From Desulfuromonas sp. SDB (lineage in GTDB: Bacteria > SDB-A), in contig LKUE01000239.1 of assembly GCA_001412365.1 (NCBI GenBank), forward strand, positions 1 to 18,864: a DNA stretch of 18,864 nucleotides, given 5' to 3'. Shown in pieces: positions 1 to 7,097 of the stretch. Position numbers and translations under genes: made by a program. Within the stretch, counting starts at the first letter, position 1; the number at the start of each line of letters is the position of its first letter. Below the pieces are notes generated by a model. The model searched no databases and was not told the origin of the DNA. It worked only from the letters and a program-made list of their open reading frames with translations.

Positions 1-441
1 ATTTTTTTGTTTCAACTGCAAATAGCTCAGAGTAAATCTCTTCCCCTGGTTATCCACTGCCGGGGCTATTACCATAAATTACAAAATATAATCAAACAAA
101 AGAAAATTACTGTACCCCTGATTTTACATCGCTACACCGGGGGTGATGGGCAGGTTAATGCCTTTGCCAAGCTGGGCTGTTATTTTTCATTTTCTGCCAA
201 TATTCTCAACCCCCGAAATAAAAAAACACTGAATTCGATCAAAGCTGTTCCTGCCGAGTTAATATTAGCGGAAACGGATGCTCCCTATTTTCATGAAAAT
301 TCAAAATCCTGGGGGACCCCCTGTGTCTTGCCCCGGGTTATCTCGGTGATTTCAGAAATAAAAAAAATAAAAAATGCTAAAATGAGAGAAATAATTGATG
401 AAAATATTACCCACGCATTTCAAGGAAGAATTCCAGTCTAG
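1..441 (+). CDS. tatD: TatD-family metal-dependent deoxyribonuclease, 5'-truncated by the window edge
   Basis: This is the C-terminal part of a TatD/YcfH-type TIM-barrel hydrolase, a metal-dependent DNase of the amidohydrolase-like superfamily. The frame is open from base 1, so the true start lies outside the window. Visible family motifs, in order, are a Gln-Leu-x-x-Ala helix followed by LPLVIHCR (metal-ligand His), LILHRYTGG (second His), a SFSANI strand and the ETDAPY signature that carries the catalytic/metal Asp. The C-terminal N-x-x-x-x-FQ segment matches the family end. About half of a normal TatD (roughly 255-265 residues) is present. The last 44 bases overlap the next gene, so the two are probably co-transcribed. 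TatD family membership is secure; which paralogue it is (TatD, YcfH or YjjV type) cannot be decided. Confidence 0.88.
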   Translation: MFLFQLQIAQSKSLPLVIHCRGYYHKLQNIIKQKKITVPLILHRYTGGDGQVNAFAKLGCYFSFSANILNPRNKKTLNSIKAVPAELILAETDAPYFHENSKSWGTPCVLPRVISVISEIKKIKNAKMREIIDENITHAFQGRIPV

Positions 442-1105
442 AACTGCCTTGGTTTTAGGAGAACATTGCCTGGGAAAAATCCGGCAAACCAAGCTGGCAA
501 TTATTGGAGTAGGGGGAGTTGGTTCCGCTGCAGCGGTATCCTTGCTTAGAATCGGTTTTAGTAATATGTTGCTGGCGGATGGTGATGTAATTGAAATAAC
601 CAATTTTAACCGTCATTTCCAGGGATATCCGGAGTATCTGGGATGGAATAAAACTGAAGCCATGGTTGATCAACTGAAAAAAATCAATCCCTGGGGAAAG
701 TATGTGGGTTTATTTAAATATATTGATGAAAATAATTTCGATGATATAAAACAGTACCATCCGGATTTTATTATTGATGCCATTGATCACTTAGATGAAA
801 AAATTATCCTAATTCAAAACTGTTTAAGGTATAATATTAAAGTAATATCATCAATGGGAGCAGGAGGGAAAAAATATCCGGAACTGGTAAAAAAGGGAAC
901 AATTTTCAGTAGTACTGACTGCAGTTTGGCTCGTAAAATGAGAAAAAAACTTAAACAACTGAATATTACTGAAGATTTACCGGTAGTTTATTCAACCGAA
1001 CCCAGTAATTTTACCAGACAGCAGCCGGGCAGTTTATTTACGGTCACTGCATCCTTTGGCTTAGCCATTGCTTCTTGGATAGTGGAACAGTTAGATCAGA
1101 AGTAG
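398..1105 (+). CDS. tcdA: TcdA/ThiF-type E1-like adenylating enzyme (probable tRNA threonylcarbamoyladenosine dehydratase)
   Basis: A 235-residue Rossmann-fold E1-like enzyme. It shows the nucleotide-binding loop GVGGVGS (residues 37-43), the Asp61/Asp63 then Asn71-Arg72 ATP-site pattern (ADGDVIEITNFNR), Lys85, and an IIDAIDHLDEK segment. The piece after it (MGAGGKKYPE, then LARKMRKKL, then VVYSTEP) fits TcdA/CsdL better than ThiF or MoeB. TcdA uses ATP to dehydrate tRNA t6A37 to its cyclic form. A frame-matched TTG lies directly before the ATG at 398. ATG is preferred because the family N-terminus (an Arg-Thr-x-x-x-x-G-x-x-x-L-x-x-Ile helix) follows it immediately. The protein is shorter than E. 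coli TcdA (268 residues), mainly at the C-terminus. The start lies 44 nt inside the tatD reading frame. HesA/MoeB-like function remains possible. Confidence 0.75.
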   Translation: MKILPTHFKEEFQSRTALVLGEHCLGKIRQTKLAIIGVGGVGSAAAVSLLRIGFSNMLLADGDVIEITNFNRHFQGYPEYLGWNKTEAMVDQLKKINPWGKYVGLFKYIDENNFDDIKQYHPDFIIDAIDHLDEKIILIQNCLRYNIKVISSMGAGGKKYPELVKKGTIFSSTDCSLARKMRKKLKQLNITEDLPVVYSTEPSNFTRQQPGSLFTVTASFGLAIASWIVEQLDQK

Positions 1106-1139
1106 CCATAATCATTTAATTTCAAAGAAAGGAGATAAA

Positions 1140-2114
1140 ATGGTTGATTATAAGAGTTTGGGTTTTGTCAATACCAAGGAAATGTTAAAAGATGCACTGG
1201 AAAAAAATTATGCGGTTCCTGCATATAATTTCAATAATATGGAACAGTTGCAGTCAATAATTCTCGCCTGTGCGGAAAGCAATTCTCCGGTGATCCTTCA
1301 GGTTTCCCGGGGAGCCAGAAAATATGCTAATCCCATCATGTTGAGATATATGGCGGAGGGGGCGGTTAGAATGGCTAGAGATGAATTGAAAGCCACCTTC
1401 CCCATGGCTCTGCATCTTGATCATGGAGATACTTTTGAGTCTTGCCAATCGGCAATTCAATCTGGATTTTCCTCGGTGATGATTGACGGTTCATCTTTAC
1501 CCTATGAACAGAATATTGAGGTGACTAAGAAAGTAGTGGAATATGCCCATAAGCTTGAAGTAACCGTGGAAGGAGAATTAGGGGTGCTGGCGGGAATCGA
1601 GGAAGATGTGGTTTCCCAGAAATCACATTATACTAATCCTGAAGATGTTGAAGATTTCGTAAACCGCACCAGAGTTGATTCCTTGGCTATTTCTATTGGA
1701 ACTTCCCACGGAGCCTATAAATTTAATTTAAAACCGGGAGAATCATTTCCTGAACTCAGATTTGATATTTTAGAGAAAGTTTCCAAAAGATTACCTGGTT
1801 TTCCCATTGTTCTTCACGGTTCTTCATCCGTACCTAAAGAATTTGTGGATATGGTTAATCGCTACGGCGGAAACTTGGGCAATGCGGTAGGAGTACCTGA
1901 GCAACAATTGAGGAGAGCTTCGAAATTAGCGGTATGTAAAATAAATGTGGATACTGACGGACGTCTGGTGGTTACTGCAAAGATCAGAGAAATTTTAAAC
2001 GAACATCCTGAACTTTACGATCCCCGCAAGTATCTGGGACCGGCTAGGGATGCGCTTAAAGATTTATTGATATCTAAGAATGTCAATGTAATGGGCAGTG
2101 CTGGTCAGGGTTAA
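1140..2114 (+). CDS. fba: Class II (zinc) fructose-bisphosphate aldolase
   Basis: A 324-residue class II aldolase that reversibly cleaves fructose 1,6-bisphosphate into dihydroxyacetone phosphate and glyceraldehyde 3-phosphate (glycolysis/gluconeogenesis, cytoplasm). The N-terminal VPAYNFNN segment, catalytic Asp94 with zinc ligand His95 in HLDHGD, Glu146 in EGELG, His190 in IGTSHGAY and His226 in VLHGSSS form the complete metal and catalytic set. KINVDTDGRL (267-276) supplies phosphate-site residues. The length matches the longer FbaA-like group typical of Bacteroidetes, spirochaetes and candidate phyla. An AAAGGAG site at 1128-1134 sits 5 nt before ATG and fixes the start. The gene follows tcdA by 34 nt. 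Its TAA overlaps the stop of the convergent rsfS, leaving no room for an intrinsic terminator between them. Confidence 0.95.
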   Translation: MVDYKSLGFVNTKEMLKDALEKNYAVPAYNFNNMEQLQSIILACAESNSPVILQVSRGARKYANPIMLRYMAEGAVRMARDELKATFPMALHLDHGDTFESCQSAIQSGFSSVMIDGSSLPYEQNIEVTKKVVEYAHKLEVTVEGELGVLAGIEEDVVSQKSHYTNPEDVEDFVNRTRVDSLAISIGTSHGAYKFNLKPGESFPELRFDILEKVSKRLPGFPIVLHGSSSVPKEFVDMVNRYGGNLGNAVGVPEQQLRRASKLAVCKINVDTDGRLVVTAKIREILNEHPELYDPRKYLGPARDALKDLLISKNVNVMGSAGQG

Positions 2115-2536
2115 ACCCTGGAGTGACTTTCACTTCCCAGGGGATCAATAATTCTGATAATTTTTGCATTAGCCCATAAATTTTCCAGCTGGTAAGTCTC
2201 TCTAAAAGCGGGAGTCATTAAATGAACCATGAAATCGGCAAAGTCCATGACTACCCAATTCCCCCGGTTTACTCCTTCTTCCCGGATAGGTTTGGAGATA
2301 TTATGCTGTTTTAAGTAGTTGGGTATTTTTCTGACCAAAGATCTGCTGTGAACTTCGGAAAGAACCGTGCCGATTATCATAATATCAGATATTGCTGAAA
2401 TTTCTTTTAAATCAATGCAGGTAATATTTTCAACTTTATTATCCAGAAGAATATCAATCACTTTTTTTATCTCTCCGGATAACTTTGTGTTTTGCAGAAG
2501 CTGTTTGGATTCAATACTTTCTATGCTGCTGTTCAT
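2111..2536 (-). CDS. rsfS: Ribosome silencing factor RsfS (RsfA/YbeB/Iojap family)
   Basis: A 141-residue RsfS protein. The family binds ribosomal protein L14 on the 50S subunit, blocks 30S joining and damps translation during starvation. Visible signatures are the SAISDIMIIGT strand (about 48-57), an E-H-x-R-S-L-x-R-x-I helix, EEGVNRGNWVVMDFADFMVHLM (87-107, shown here only as the family core) and YQLENLWANA (115-124). A ~20-residue Ser/Glu-rich N-terminal extension precedes the domain. No other in-frame ATG competes with the start, and there is no strong Shine-Dalgarno site upstream. The gene is divergent from the rpmH cluster and convergent with fba, sharing the palindromic TTAA at 2111-2114 for both stop codons. 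The usual neighbour nadD is not visible here. Confidence 0.93.
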   Translation of the reverse strand: MNSSIESIESKQLLQNTKLSGEIKKVIDILLDNKVENITCIDLKEISAISDIMIIGTVLSEVHSRSLVRKIPNYLKQHNISKPIREEGVNRGNWVVMDFADFMVHLMTPAFRETYQLENLWANAKIIRIIDPLGSESHSRV

Positions 2537-2641
2537 AATTTAAACATACCTAACTAAAGTTTAATTGTAAAGAGTTGAAATGAATTGTTTTAAAATAATT
2601 ACTGGTGCAGTCAACTTTTAATATATATGGTTCATAGGATG

Positions 2642-2669
2642 TTGACAATATGTTGTTTGCTGTTATAAT
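2642..2669 (+). promoter_or_regulatory. Sigma-70 promoter of the rpmH cluster
   Basis: An exact TTGACA at 2642-2647 is followed after a 16-bp spacer by an exact TATAAT at 2664-2669. The -10 is preceded by TGT, making it an extended -10. A start near 2676 would leave a leader of about 38 nt before rpmH. A full-consensus housekeeping promoter fits the high demand for L34 and the co-transcribed RNase P protein and YidC. It lies in the 177-bp divergent spacer between rsfS and rpmH; no matching promoter for rsfS could be picked out on the other strand. Confidence 0.88.
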
Positions 2670-2713
2670 TTCAATTTCAATTATATAAATTTAGATACTT
2701 TGCGGAGGAAAAT

Positions 2714-2860
2714 ATGAAAAGAACATATCAGCCCAGCAGAATAAAAAGGGCGAGAAAACATGGTTTTCGGAATCGAATGAGTTCACGAAATGGTCGGAAA
2801 ATCCTGGCCAGAAGAAGATTCAAAGGAAGAAAAAGGCTGACCCCCCAGCCATCACAATGA
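2714..2860 (+). CDS. rpmH: 50S ribosomal protein L34 (bL34)
   Basis: A 48-residue, very basic protein. It begins [18 protein letters not shown] and continues with [23 protein letters not shown], the invariant bL34 pattern that threads through 23S rRNA. The short TPQPSQ tail ends at TGA. GGAGG at 2704-2708, 5 nt before the ATG, fixes the start. It is the first gene of the rpmH-rnpA-yidD-yidC-jag-mnmE run and is followed by 80 nt without a gene before rnpA. At under 150 bp it is easily missed by length-filtered gene calling. Confidence 0.97.
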   Translation: MKRTYQPSRIKRARKHGFRNRMSSRNGRKILARRRFKGRKRLTPQPSQ

Positions 2861-2940
2861 TGGGGATGGCAAAGAGAGTTATCTTCACTTGATTTCTGAG
2901 AGAGTTGTTTTTTTGCTATCGGTAGTTTAAATTCCTGTTG

Positions 2941-3282
2941 ATGAAAAAATCTTTTAACCGGAGTCAAAGATTAACCGGTAAAAAAGAAATAAACGAGACA
3001 ATTAGAATTGGAAAAAGAGTTAAGGGTAATTATTTAATAATTTTCTTTCTGCCCTCAGATAAGTTGAGGATGGGATTAAGTGTTAGAAAAGGAATTTCCA
3101 GTTCAGTTAGAAGAAACTTGTTGAAAAGAAGGTTGAGGGAGATATTGAGAGTGGAACAGGAAAAATTGAAACCGGTGAAATTATTTTTAATTTCTTCTGC
3201 TGATGCTGAGCATTTAAATTTTACACAACTCAAATGGGAAATAACCGATCTATTAAACAAAGCTGGCTTGTATCATTGTTGA
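2941..3282 (+). CDS. rnpA: Ribonuclease P protein component
   Basis: A 113-residue basic protein, the protein subunit that helps the RNase P RNA bind and cleave pre-tRNA 5' leaders. The N-terminal [19 protein letters not shown] matches the family's central-cleft strand. [16 protein letters not shown] followed by [10 protein letters not shown] (residues 44-70) is the conserved RNR-type basic helix, with one change (RRN-L rather than RNR). ATG at 2941 is preferred, but in-frame TTG (2938) and CTG (2935) abut it and no Shine-Dalgarno sequence is visible, so translation may depend on the upstream leader or on coupling to rpmH. Its 3' end overlaps the yidD frame. Confidence 0.92.
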   Translation: MKKSFNRSQRLTGKKEINETIRIGKRVKGNYLIIFFLPSDKLRMGLSVRKGISSSVRRNLLKRRLREILRVEQEKLKPVKLFLISSADAEHLNFTQLKWEITDLLNKAGLYHC

Positions 3283-3506
3283 ATTCTACCGGTTTGGGAT
3301 TGATAAGAGGTTATCAGATATTAATATCCCCTTATCTGCCCTCCCGGTGCAGATTTTATCCTAGTTGCTCTGATTATGCATACCATGCAATTGAAAAATT
3401 TGGATTGATTAAAGGTGCGGGATTAGGACTTTGGAGATTGGTTAGGTGCAATCCTTTCAGCAAAGGGGGATATGATCCAGTCCCGGATAATTTTTGGAGG
3501 AATTAA
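3234..3506 (+). CDS. yidD: Membrane protein insertion efficiency factor YidD
   Basis: YidD is a small, inner-face membrane-associated protein that assists YidC-dependent insertion. The core is complete: [20 protein letters not shown], then [10 protein letters not shown], the glycine-rich [15 protein letters not shown] helix, [17 protein letters not shown]. The first in-frame ATG (3234) gives 90 residues and lies 49 nt inside rnpA, without a clear Shine-Dalgarno. TTG codons at 3276 and 3279 would give about 75 residues, closer to the family norm. The latter overlaps the rnpA stop as TTGA, a typical coupling arrangement, so the true start is unsettled. The stop overlaps the yidC ATG by one base (TAATG). 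Confidence 0.92.
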   Translation: MGNNRSIKQSWLVSLLNSTGLGLIRGYQILISPYLPSRCRFYPSCSDYAYHAIEKFGLIKGAGLGLWRLVRCNPFSKGGYDPVPDNFWRN

Positions 3507-5245
3507 TGTCCTATAGAGTTAGACTAATTATTGCAGTGATAATTTCCGCAATTTTATTGATATTGTGGCAAGTTCTACTGAATAAACAGCAACCAGAACA
3601 GCAGGAAATAACCACGGAGTCAATTGAAGATACCTCTTCAACAATAACTACTCCTGAACCGGTAATTACTACCAGTCAGCAGCCAGTTTTACCTGATACT
3701 ACCAGTTATACCCCTGATTCATTTGCAATCATTTTAACTAGTGAAGATTCCTCTCCGTATATTCTGGGAAACAAAGACGTGGAGATAACTATTGATCCAT
3801 TACATGGAGCAAGTGTTGAGGAAATTAAACTTCTGGGTTATCAACTGACCAGGGATAGTGATAGATTATCTCTATTCCCCTTGGTGGACCTGCATAATAC
3901 TGATTCAGTTTACCAAATTCATCCCCCCGGAAGACAAAGAGGATTGCTATTTTCTGTGGTTAATCAAGAAAATGAGCAAACTGTAATCTCAACTGGAAAA
4001 ATACCCATGGCTGTTGATACCACTTATTTCAATGACGATACTGCGGTGGTTATTTTCTCTCAGCAGGTTGGAATTCACCGGAGCTATATAAAGTATCAAT
4101 TACCTCCTCAAGGTTTTATGTTTAAGGTCTCTTTCTGGTCTGAAGGTATAAATAAAAGATTTTATCAAGGGTACTTGATATGGGAAGGCGGTTTAGCCAT
4201 AACTGAACCAGATTTACCCATAGACCAGGGAAAGAGAAGATTTTTTGTAGCGATGAATCCAGTAGGTTATAAACACTGGAGAAAAAGTTACAGTGATATA
4301 ATTTCCGGGGAGCAATATACAGATCAAGCTCTTTGGGCGGGGATGGCTAATCAGTATTTTATGATTGCCCTGATTCCCCGGGGGGATAGAGACAGCGATA
4401 TCGCTTCCTCCGTTAATTTTTCAGTTCCCCAAGAGGGACATCCCTACACCGTAACTATTAATTACGGTCCCATTCAGCAAGATACCTTTAACTTCTGGTG
4501 TTACGCCGGACCCCTGGATGAGAGATATTTAGCCCCGGTAGGTTTTCATTTAGAAGAAAATGTAGAGATGGGTTGGACTTGGCTAAGACCGATAAGCAAG
4601 GTTATTTTATGGATATTAAGAGCTCTGCATAGTTTTATTCCTAATTACGGATTAGTAATTATTATATTTGCTTTACTGATGATGCTGGTGTTTTCACCTT
4701 TGACCTTATACAGCCAGAAATCAATGAAAAGAATGCAGGAACTACAGCCCAAATTAGAAGAACTGAAGAAAAAATATAAAGATGACCCTAAAAAATTAAA
4801 TGAAGAAACCATAAAGCTGTACAGGGAAGAATCATTTAATCCTTTTACCGGATGTCTTCCCTTGCTTCTTCAAATGCCTGTATTTATGGCTTTATATCAG
4901 ATTATGAGAACCACTATTGTGCTCAGAGGGGAAGGATTTTTATGGCTGCACGATTTATCCAGACCGGAAACAACCATACCTATTTCCCTGCCTTTCTCTT
5001 CATCTCCGGGAATAGGTATTTTCCCTTTGCTGATGGGGGTTTTGATGTTTTTACAGCAGAAATTAACCAATCCAAATCCCCAGCAAAAAGCGATGACCTG
5101 GATTATGCCAATATTTTTGACCTATTTGTTCATCAGTTTCCCCTCCGCCATTGTTCTGTACTGGACTTCTTATAATTTATTTGGCTTGATTCAACAATTG
5201 ATCATAAAATACAAAGGTGATTTGAAAAAAATATTTGTTAAATAA
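3506..5245 (+). CDS. yidC: Membrane protein insertase YidC (diderm type)
   Basis: A 579-residue YidC/Oxa1/Alb3 insertase. It inserts and folds inner-membrane proteins alone or with SecYEG. The architecture is an N-terminal anchor (about 5-24), a Ser/Thr/Gln/Pro-rich linker, a large periplasmic P1 domain (about 75-350), then the conserved multi-span domain from about 370. In that domain are the LQPKLEELKKKYKDDP cytoplasmic hairpin and the FNPFTGCLPLLLQMPVFMALY motif. The P1 domain and N-terminal anchor are found in Gram-negative-type cells. GGAGG at 3496-3500, 5 nt before ATG 3506, decides the start; the upstream in-frame TTG at 3494 would bury that site. Unusually, the groove arginine (E. coli Arg366) aligns with Met393. 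The gene is followed by jag after 9 nt. Confidence 0.96.
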   Translation: MSYRVRLIIAVIISAILLILWQVLLNKQQPEQQEITTESIEDTSSTITTPEPVITTSQQPVLPDTTSYTPDSFAIILTSEDSSPYILGNKDVEITIDPLHGASVEEIKLLGYQLTRDSDRLSLFPLVDLHNTDSVYQIHPPGRQRGLLFSVVNQENEQTVISTGKIPMAVDTTYFNDDTAVVIFSQQVGIHRSYIKYQLPPQGFMFKVSFWSEGINKRFYQGYLIWEGGLAITEPDLPIDQGKRRFFVAMNPVGYKHWRKSYSDIISGEQYTDQALWAGMANQYFMIALIPRGDRDSDIASSVNFSVPQEGHPYTVTINYGPIQQDTFNFWCYAGPLDERYLAPVGFHLEENVEMGWTWLRPISKVILWILRALHSFIPNYGLVIIIFALLMMLVFSPLTLYSQKSMKRMQELQPKLEELKKKYKDDPKKLNEETIKLYREESFNPFTGCLPLLLQMPVFMALYQIMRTTIVLRGEGFLWLHDLSRPETTIPISLPFSSSPGIGIFPLLMGVLMFLQQKLTNPNPQQKAMTWIMPIFLTYLFISFPSAIVLYWTSYNLFGLIQQLIIKYKGDLKKIFVK

Positions 5246-5254
5246 GGAGTAAAA

Positions 5255-5734
5255 ATGGTTGACAATAGTCAACTGGAAATTTCCCCCTTGTCCTGGTTGG
5301 AAAAACAAGTTGCTACTATGCTGGAATTTATAAATGTAGAGTCGTCAAATATAAAAATTGAGCAATTAGCCCAGGATGAATATCAGGTTTTAATTGATGC
5401 GGGTAAAGATGATGGTTTACTAATTGGAAGAGATGGAGCCACTTTAGATGCAATTGCCCATATTTTGGGGAAAATGATGGCTGCTCATTACCAGGGATAT
5501 CGTATAAATGTTGATGTAGCAGGATACCGTCAAAGAAAGGAAGACCGGTTAAGAAGTAAAGTGTTGGAAATTGCGGATAAAGTGAACGAATTAACTTCTG
5601 AATATATTATCAAAGGACTTACCCCCCAGGAAAGACGAATAGTTCATTTGACTATCCAAGATTTTGATCATCTGGAAAGCCGGAGTGAAGGAGAAGGAAT
5701 ACTTAGGGATGTGGTGATTTATTCCAAGAATTGA
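5255..5734 (+). CDS. jag: KH-R3H RNA-binding protein Jag/KhpB, lacking the Jag-N domain
   Basis: A 159-residue protein with a Jag-type KH domain carrying the GxxG loop (IGRDGATLDAI, GRDG at 58-61). An R3H domain follows, with LTPQERRIVH supplying Arg127 and His131. Jag/KhpB proteins bind RNA and influence cell-envelope and division gene expression, and in many bacteria they sit directly after yidC, as here. AAGGAG at 5244-5249 overlaps the yidC stop and fixes the ATG. The N-terminal Jag-N domain and the long linker of Firmicutes homologues (about 200 residues or more) are absent: the KH domain begins near residue 12. mnmE follows after 21 nt. Confidence 0.92.
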   Translation: MVDNSQLEISPLSWLEKQVATMLEFINVESSNIKIEQLAQDEYQVLIDAGKDDGLLIGRDGATLDAIAHILGKMMAAHYQGYRINVDVAGYRQRKEDRLRSKVLEIADKVNELTSEYIIKGLTPQERRIVHLTIQDFDHLESRSEGEGILRDVVIYSKN

Positions 5735-5755
5735 ATTTTCCTTGGAATTATTTCA

Positions 5756-7096
5756 ATGAACTTTTTAAATGATACCATAGTAGCAATTTCTACGCCTTTG
5801 GTCACTGCTGCTTTAGGAATAATAAGAATCAGCGGTCCTCAAAGTTTGACCTTGACAAAAAAACTTACTCAAAAGCAGCAGTATAAACCTCATCGAGCCA
5901 CTTTAACCTGGATAAATTTATCCCCGGAATTAAAAGATCAAGCGGTAGTGACTTTTTATCCTGCTCCCAGATCATATACTGGCGAAGATTTAGTAGAGAT
6001 ATCAGTTCACGGGAATCCCCTTTTAATGAAGCTGGTGATTAGGGAATTGATCAATCGAAATGCCCGAATGGCAGATAGGGGAGAGTTTACCCGAAGAGCT
6101 TTTTTAAACGGGAAAATTGACCTTTCTCAAGCAGACGCAGTTTTAGCTATGGTCAATGCGAAATCCTTAAAGGGTCTAACCCATGCTGCCAACAGTCTGG
6201 AGGGAAAAATTTCCTCAACCATCAGCAGGGCACTGGATTATATTGATCAAACTGCTGCAGAATTAGAAGTATGTATAGTGAATTACGATGCTTTAACCGA
6301 TAATTTTCTAAAACGGTTTGAGACTGTAAAAAATATTATTAAACAGCTTAAGTTATGGGCGGAATTGACCTCAGAAGATCTGAATACTCCCGAAGTGATA
6401 TTACTAGGCTCTCCCAATGCAGGTAAATCCACGATATTTAATAAAATAATCGGAGAGGAGAGAGTAATTGTCAGTGAATTTCCGGGAACCACCCGGGATG
6501 TGGTAAGGGAGTTGGTTAATTTTGACGAATTAACCGCGATGTTAGTGGATGGAGCAGGAATAACTCAACGTCAGTATAATGTAAATAAAATTGAGCAAAA
6601 GGGAATGCAGTTCCTGACTGATAAACTGAAACAGGCTAAATTAATTATTTTAATTTTTGATATAACTACAAATTGGCAGGAACAATACCAGCACTTTAAA
6701 AAAATAGTTGACTCTAAACCCTGTCTGCTGGTTTTAAACAAAACTGATTTAATGGAGAACTTGCCCTCATCTCATCATGATGCAATAATGATTTCTGCTG
6801 AATCCGGGGAGAATTTTGAAAAATTTAAATCAAGTATTTCTAAAAAGCTGACCGAACTTGTCAATATTTCTGATCAACAAAACCAAGCTGGTTACTTATC
6901 TCAAAGAGCATCGCAATTATGTTACCTGGCATGGGAATCAATAAACAAGGCAGATCAATTTTTAGCTGAGCAGATTTGGGATTTAGCTTCAGAAGAAATT
7001 AAACAGGTGAGAAAGTATTTAGGCAGTATAATCGGAAGAGATGTTTCCCCGGGGGATTTAGTGAAATTTTTCGATCGTTTTTGTATTGGCAAGTAA
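5756..7096 (+). CDS. mnmE: tRNA modification GTPase MnmE (TrmE)
   Basis: A 446-residue three-domain GTPase. With MnmG it makes the 5-(carboxymethyl)aminomethyl group on U34 of certain tRNAs, using a folate one-carbon unit. The N-terminal tetrahydrofolate-binding domain (IVAISTP, LGIIRISGP, YTGEDLVEISVHG, RGEFTRRAFLNGKIDLSQA) is complete. The G domain carries G1 GSPNAGKST (218-226), G2 GTTRD (244-248), G3 DGAG (265-268) and G4 NKTD (328-331); Glu280 fits the position of the catalytic glutamate. The C-terminal helical domain ends with the hallmark FCIGK. The Shine-Dalgarno site is weak. The partner gene mnmG is not adjacent. The stop is 1 nt from the end of convergent murJ. Confidence 0.97.
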   Translation: MNFLNDTIVAISTPLVTAALGIIRISGPQSLTLTKKLTQKQQYKPHRATLTWINLSPELKDQAVVTFYPAPRSYTGEDLVEISVHGNPLLMKLVIRELINRNARMADRGEFTRRAFLNGKIDLSQADAVLAMVNAKSLKGLTHAANSLEGKISSTISRALDYIDQTAAELEVCIVNYDALTDNFLKRFETVKNIIKQLKLWAELTSEDLNTPEVILLGSPNAGKSTIFNKIIGEERVIVSEFPGTTRDVVRELVNFDELTAMLVDGAGITQRQYNVNKIEQKGMQFLTDKLKQAKLIILIFDITTNWQEQYQHFKKIVDSKPCLLVLNKTDLMENLPSSHHDAIMISAESGENFEKFKSSISKKLTELVNISDQQNQAGYLSQRASQLCYLAWESINKADQFLAEQIWDLASEEIKQVRKYLGSIIGRDVSPGDLVKFFDRFCIGK

Positions 7097-7097
7097 A

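Noticed and set aside
50-58. TTATCCACT, one base from a DnaA box
   Set aside because: A single copy inside the tatD coding frame, where it encodes the conserved VIHC segment; no cluster.
2848-2870. Possible hairpin at the rpmH stop (CCATC-ACAAT-GATGG)
   Set aside because: Only a 5-bp stem with no following T-run; the T7 run at 2909 is too far away for an intrinsic terminator.
4852-5175. Plus-strand 107-codon ORF inside yidC
   Set aside because: Out-of-frame shadow of the conserved YidC C-terminal domain, with no independent signals.
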